64,000 nucleotides of DNA from Streptococcus sp. 263_SSPC. Lineage in GTDB: Bacteria > Bacillota > Bacilli > Lactobacillales > Aerococcaceae. A program made the position numbers and the translations under genes. Under the pieces are notes generated by a model that did not search any database, was not told the DNA's origin, and saw nothing but the letters and a program-made list of their open reading frames with translations. Positions 61,344 to 64,000 of this stretch are shown piece after piece (the stretch's first letter is position 1; every line of letters starts with the position of its first letter). The stretch is from positions 1 to 64,000 of the forward strand of contig NZ_JVNU01000051.1 in the NCBI RefSeq assembly GCF_001071995.1, in the 5' to 3' direction.

Positions 61344-64000
61344 ATGCAATTAGAAAAAATTGAAATGTCGGGATTTAAATCATTTGCCGATAAGACAACA
61401 ATTGAATTCGATAAAGGCGTGACTGCGGTTGTGGGACCTAATGGTAGTGGAAAGTCTAATCTTTCTGAAGCGATTAAGTGGGTTCTTGGGGAACAATCGG
61501 CTAAAAGTTTACGTGGGAAACGGATGGATGACGTTATTTTCGCAGGTTCTCAAACAAGAAAGCCAGTGAATATCGCCGAAGTGAATCTGTATATCAATAA
61601 CGAAGACAAAGTGTTGGCAACGGATCAAACACAAGTCGTGTTAACGCGTCGGTTGAATCGTAATGGGGCAAGTGATTTCTTAATTAACAAGAAACCAGTT
61701 CGTTTGAAAGACATTACAGACTTAATGATGGACTCAGGGTTAGGGAAAGACTCGTTTGCTTTGATTTCGCAAGGGAAAGTAGAGCAAATCTTTAACGAAA
61801 AACCTGAAGAACGTCGAATGATTATTGAAGAAGCGGCTGGAGTATTAAAATACAAAGACCGTAAAAATCAAGCGCAACGTAAATTGAATCAAACACAAGA
61901 TCACTTGAATCGTGTGGAAGATATTCTTCATGAAATTGAAGGTCAATTAGCACCGCTGGAAGAACAACGTGAAAAGGCAATTGCGTACGTTTCGAAGAAA
62001 GAACAGTTAGAAGATGTGGAAACAGCCCTCTTAGCGGTTGAAATCGAGACATTAAACGCTCAGTGGAAAGTAGCCCTTCAAGAAGTAGAGCAATTGCAAG
62101 AGCAATTAGCGCAAACAGAAGCGCTATTAGAAAGCCTACAAGTGGATATTGAGGAAAACCAAGTAAAACTTGAAGCCCGTAATGAAGAACTCGATGCCAA
62201 GCAAGAAGAATACGTAGAATTAATCCAAAGAGTTGAACAACTCGATGGTCAACGAAAAGTCTTTGAGCAACGTCGTCAATTTGCGGAACGTAGCGATGAG
62301 GAAAATCAAGAAGCATTAGCTGCTGCTCTTCGTGAGTTAGAAGAAGTAGAAGCCAAATTAACTCTTCTTGAAAAGAATCAAGTAGAACGTAAGGTTGAAT
62401 TAAAGAACGTAGAAGAGGCTTGGAGCCAATTAGTCGAAGAGTTAGACCAATTGAGTCAAAGTAACGAGGAAAGCGTTAAAGAGCTTCAAAATCGTTATAT
62501 TGAGCAATTACAAGAAATCTCACGTTTAATGAACCAAGAGAAGAACCTTGAGAAGTCAATGGAAGTAAACCAAAACACTCAAGAAAAAATGACGGAGCGT
62601 TTTGATTCTTTTGATGAAGAACATCGTGCTTTAGAAGAAAAAGCAAACCACTTTGTTGAGAAAATTGAAGAACTCACTAAAGAAGAAGCCGCTTCTGAGA
62701 AAAGACTTTCGCAGCTAAGAGAAAAATTAGCAAAAGTGAATGAGGAACATGCAACTCTTTCAAGTGAAGGTATGGAAAAAGAACGCCATCTTCAACAATT
62801 ACAAGCGACGGTTCGAAGCTTAAAACAAGTTTCTGAAGACTACGCTGGTTATTATCAAGGGGTTCGTGAAGTTCTGAAACACAAATCTGAGTTGCCAGGT
62901 GTGGTGAATTCTGTAGCGGAACTGATCCGTGTAGACGAGAAATTAACGACAGCCATCGATATTGCGCTAGGAGCGACGAGCCAGCATATTGTAGTAACAG
63001 ATGAGAAGGCTGCTGCCAAAGCGATTACGTACTTGAAGACGAATCGTTTAGGCCGTGCAACGTTCTTACCATTATCAATTATTAAAGAAAAACAAGTACC
63101 AGATACGGTATTAAACCAAGCGAAAAAAGTAGACGGCTTTATTGGTATCGCAAGTGAACTTGTTTCAACGGATAATAAATATGCTTCGATTATCAAAAAC
63201 TTACTTGGAACTACACTTGTGACGAACAACTTACAAGTAGCACAACTATTAGCAAAACAACTCGGTTATCGTTATCGTATTGTGTCACTTGAAGGAGATG
63301 TCGTAAACGCAGGTGGTTCGATGACAGGGGGAGCTTCTAAAAACTCTGGTCAACAATCACTCGTTCGACGTAACAGTCAACTAGAAACTGTGACGAAGCA
63401 ATTTGAAGAAGCGAAGGCTGAATACGAAAAATTATCAGCACAGTTCCAAAAAGTGACAGCTGAAAAGAACAAGCTAGAAGAAGAGTATCGCGAATTAAAT
63501 GTAAGTCATACTCAATTGGAACAAACCCTAAACCAATTAGAATTCCAATCAAGATTTGCTCTTGAAGAAGTTCAAAAGCATAAGCGTATTCAACAAGCAA
63601 ACCAATTTGAAATGGATGAACTCATTGAAGCATATGAGCAATTGGAAGAGCAATATGTTGAAAACCATGAGAAATTGGTGGCTCTTCAAAAAGCAAATGC
63701 ATCCTTGAAAAAAGAATTGGATTACCTTCAATTATCGAATGAAGATAAGACTCAACAAATTCAAGAAAAGCAAAAAGAATTGCAAGAACTTGGAACCAAT
63801 CGTGCTCGTGTACAAGAGCAATTTAACCAAGAAAAACGTGAAATTCATCAAACGAAACTTCAAAAAACTCGCTTAGAAGATCAAATTGAATTATTACATT
63901 CTAAGAAATCGGAACAGTCTCGTAACCAAGAGGAAGACGAAGCGATTTACGCGAAGATTCAAGAAGAGTATGATGCGTTAAAAGGTCAAGTGGATGAATT
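61344..64000 (+). CDS. smc: Chromosome segregation protein SMC, N-terminal 885 codons (cut by window edge)
   Basis: SMC dimers with ScpA/ScpB compact and segregate the chromosome. The visible part holds the ATP-head Walker A VVGPNGSGKSNLSEAIKWVLGEQ (near residue 30), the Q-loop region DSFALISQGKVEQIF, and a first coiled coil (about 170-495). The hinge (about 500-670) includes DIALGATSQHIVVTDEKAA and the conserved GGSMTGGASKN. The start of the second coiled coil is at the edge. AAAGGATTAAAGC precedes the ATG. The C-terminal head with signature and Walker B is outside the window. Confidence 0.96.
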   Translation, partial: MQLEKIEMSGFKSFADKTTIEFDKGVTAVVGPNGSGKSNLSEAIKWVLGEQSAKSLRGKRMDDVIFAGSQTRKPVNIAEVNLYINNEDKVLATDQTQVVLTRRLNRNGASDFLINKKPVRLKDITDLMMDSGLGKDSFALISQGKVEQIFNEKPEERRMIIEEAAGVLKYKDRKNQAQRKLNQTQDHLNRVEDILHEIEGQLAPLEEQREKAIAYVSKKEQLEDVETALLAVEIETLNAQWKVALQEVEQLQEQLAQTEALLESLQVDIEENQVKLEARNEELDAKQEEYVELIQRVEQLDGQRKVFEQRRQFAERSDEENQEALAAALRELEEVEAKLTLLEKNQVERKVELKNVEEAWSQLVEELDQLSQSNEESVKELQNRYIEQLQEISRLMNQEKNLEKSMEVNQNTQEKMTERFDSFDEEHRALEEKANHFVEKIEELTKEEAASEKRLSQLREKLAKVNEEHATLSSEGMEKERHLQQLQATVRSLKQVSEDYAGYYQGVREVLKHKSELPGVVNSVAELIRVDEKLTTAIDIALGATSQHIVVTDEKAAAKAITYLKTNRLGRATFLPLSIIKEKQVPDTVLNQAKKVDGFIGIASELVSTDNKYASIIKNLLGTTLVTNNLQVAQLLAKQLGYRYRIVSLEGDVVNAGGSMTGGASKNSGQQSLVRRNSQLETVTKQFEEAKAEYEKLSAQFQKVTAEKNKLEEEYRELNVSHTQLEQTLNQLEFQSRFALEEVQKHKRIQQANQFEMDELIEAYEQLEEQYVENHEKLVALQKANASLKKELDYLQLSNEDKTQQIQEKQKELQELGTNRARVQEQFNQEKREIHQTKLQKTRLEDQIELLHSKKSEQSRNQEEDEAIYAKIQEEYDALKGQVDE

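Overview
The window is a low-G+C (about 40% by eye) Firmicutes chromosome segment from the order Lactobacillales. Pointers are the fabT-fabH-acpP-fabK-...-accA fatty acid locus with a FabT repressor and FMN-type FabK, a pdhABCD operon of Gram-positive type, an LPxTG surface protein, a Lactobacillus casei-type thymidylate synthase with the long insert, and AGGAGG-type ribosome binding sites. A Carnobacteriaceae/Granulicatella-like host would fit, but the sequence alone does not prove the genus. Almost every gene is on the + strand; exceptions are the ISL3 transposase at the left edge and the yidC and acyP pair. No tRNA, rRNA, CRISPR array, phage or plasmid module was seen.

Layout. 1-582: 5' part of an ISL3-family transposase (minus strand) and a perfect palindrome at its presumed end. 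608-6431: fhs, an ABC-F ATPase, thyA, folA and ung (one-carbon and dTMP metabolism plus uracil repair). 6454-9857: LPxTG adhesin, an unknown membrane protein, dinB. 9858-15485: leader region rich in repeats, then pdhA-pdhB-pdhC-pdhD. 15577-17551: psuK-psuG for pseudouridine breakdown. 17552-18361: an 810-bp intergenic region of nested inverted repeats. 18362-20012: UPF0223, inositol monophosphatase-like and LOG-family genes. 20134-23924: unknown membrane protein, ylxM-ffh, a DHA2 drug exporter. 24028-27508: heterodimeric ABC exporter. 27509-27757: a convergent intergenic region with three paired palindromes between two opposing terminators. 27758-31878: yidC and acyP (minus), DUF1033, ftsK. 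31934-36796: BMP-family nucleoside ABC importer. 36814-39528: PotD-like protein without PotABC, followed by an amidohydrolase. 39626-49416: the complete fatty acid synthesis operon. 49416-51516: M24 peptidase, yqhY, nusB. 51517-51809: another repeat-rich gap. 51810-60543: folD, xseA-xseB, ispA, tlyA, recN, glpQ-like, miaA, hflX. 60555-64000: rnc and the first 885 codons of smc.

Most genes are housekeeping and work in recognised groups. Pyruvate dehydrogenase supplies acetyl-CoA, the acc/fab operon uses it, and FabT controls that operon through four operator-like palindromes overlapping its promoter. Fhs, FolD, ThyA and FolA handle C1-folates and dTMP. Ffh/YlxM and YidC form a membrane protein insertion route.

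The least explained DNA is intergenic. First, six 16-bp units of the form GTAWCA-N4-TGWTAC sit as three tandem pairs about 55 bp apart in the convergent gap at 27562-27707, fenced by terminators on both sides. Second, a roughly 311-bp multi-branched inverted-repeat element at 17562-17872 has a diverged, inverted relative at 18154-18266. Third, a repeat cluster lies upstream of folD, and repeats and a long inverted repeat lie upstream of pdhA. These are the best candidates for something undescribed; no function is claimed for them.
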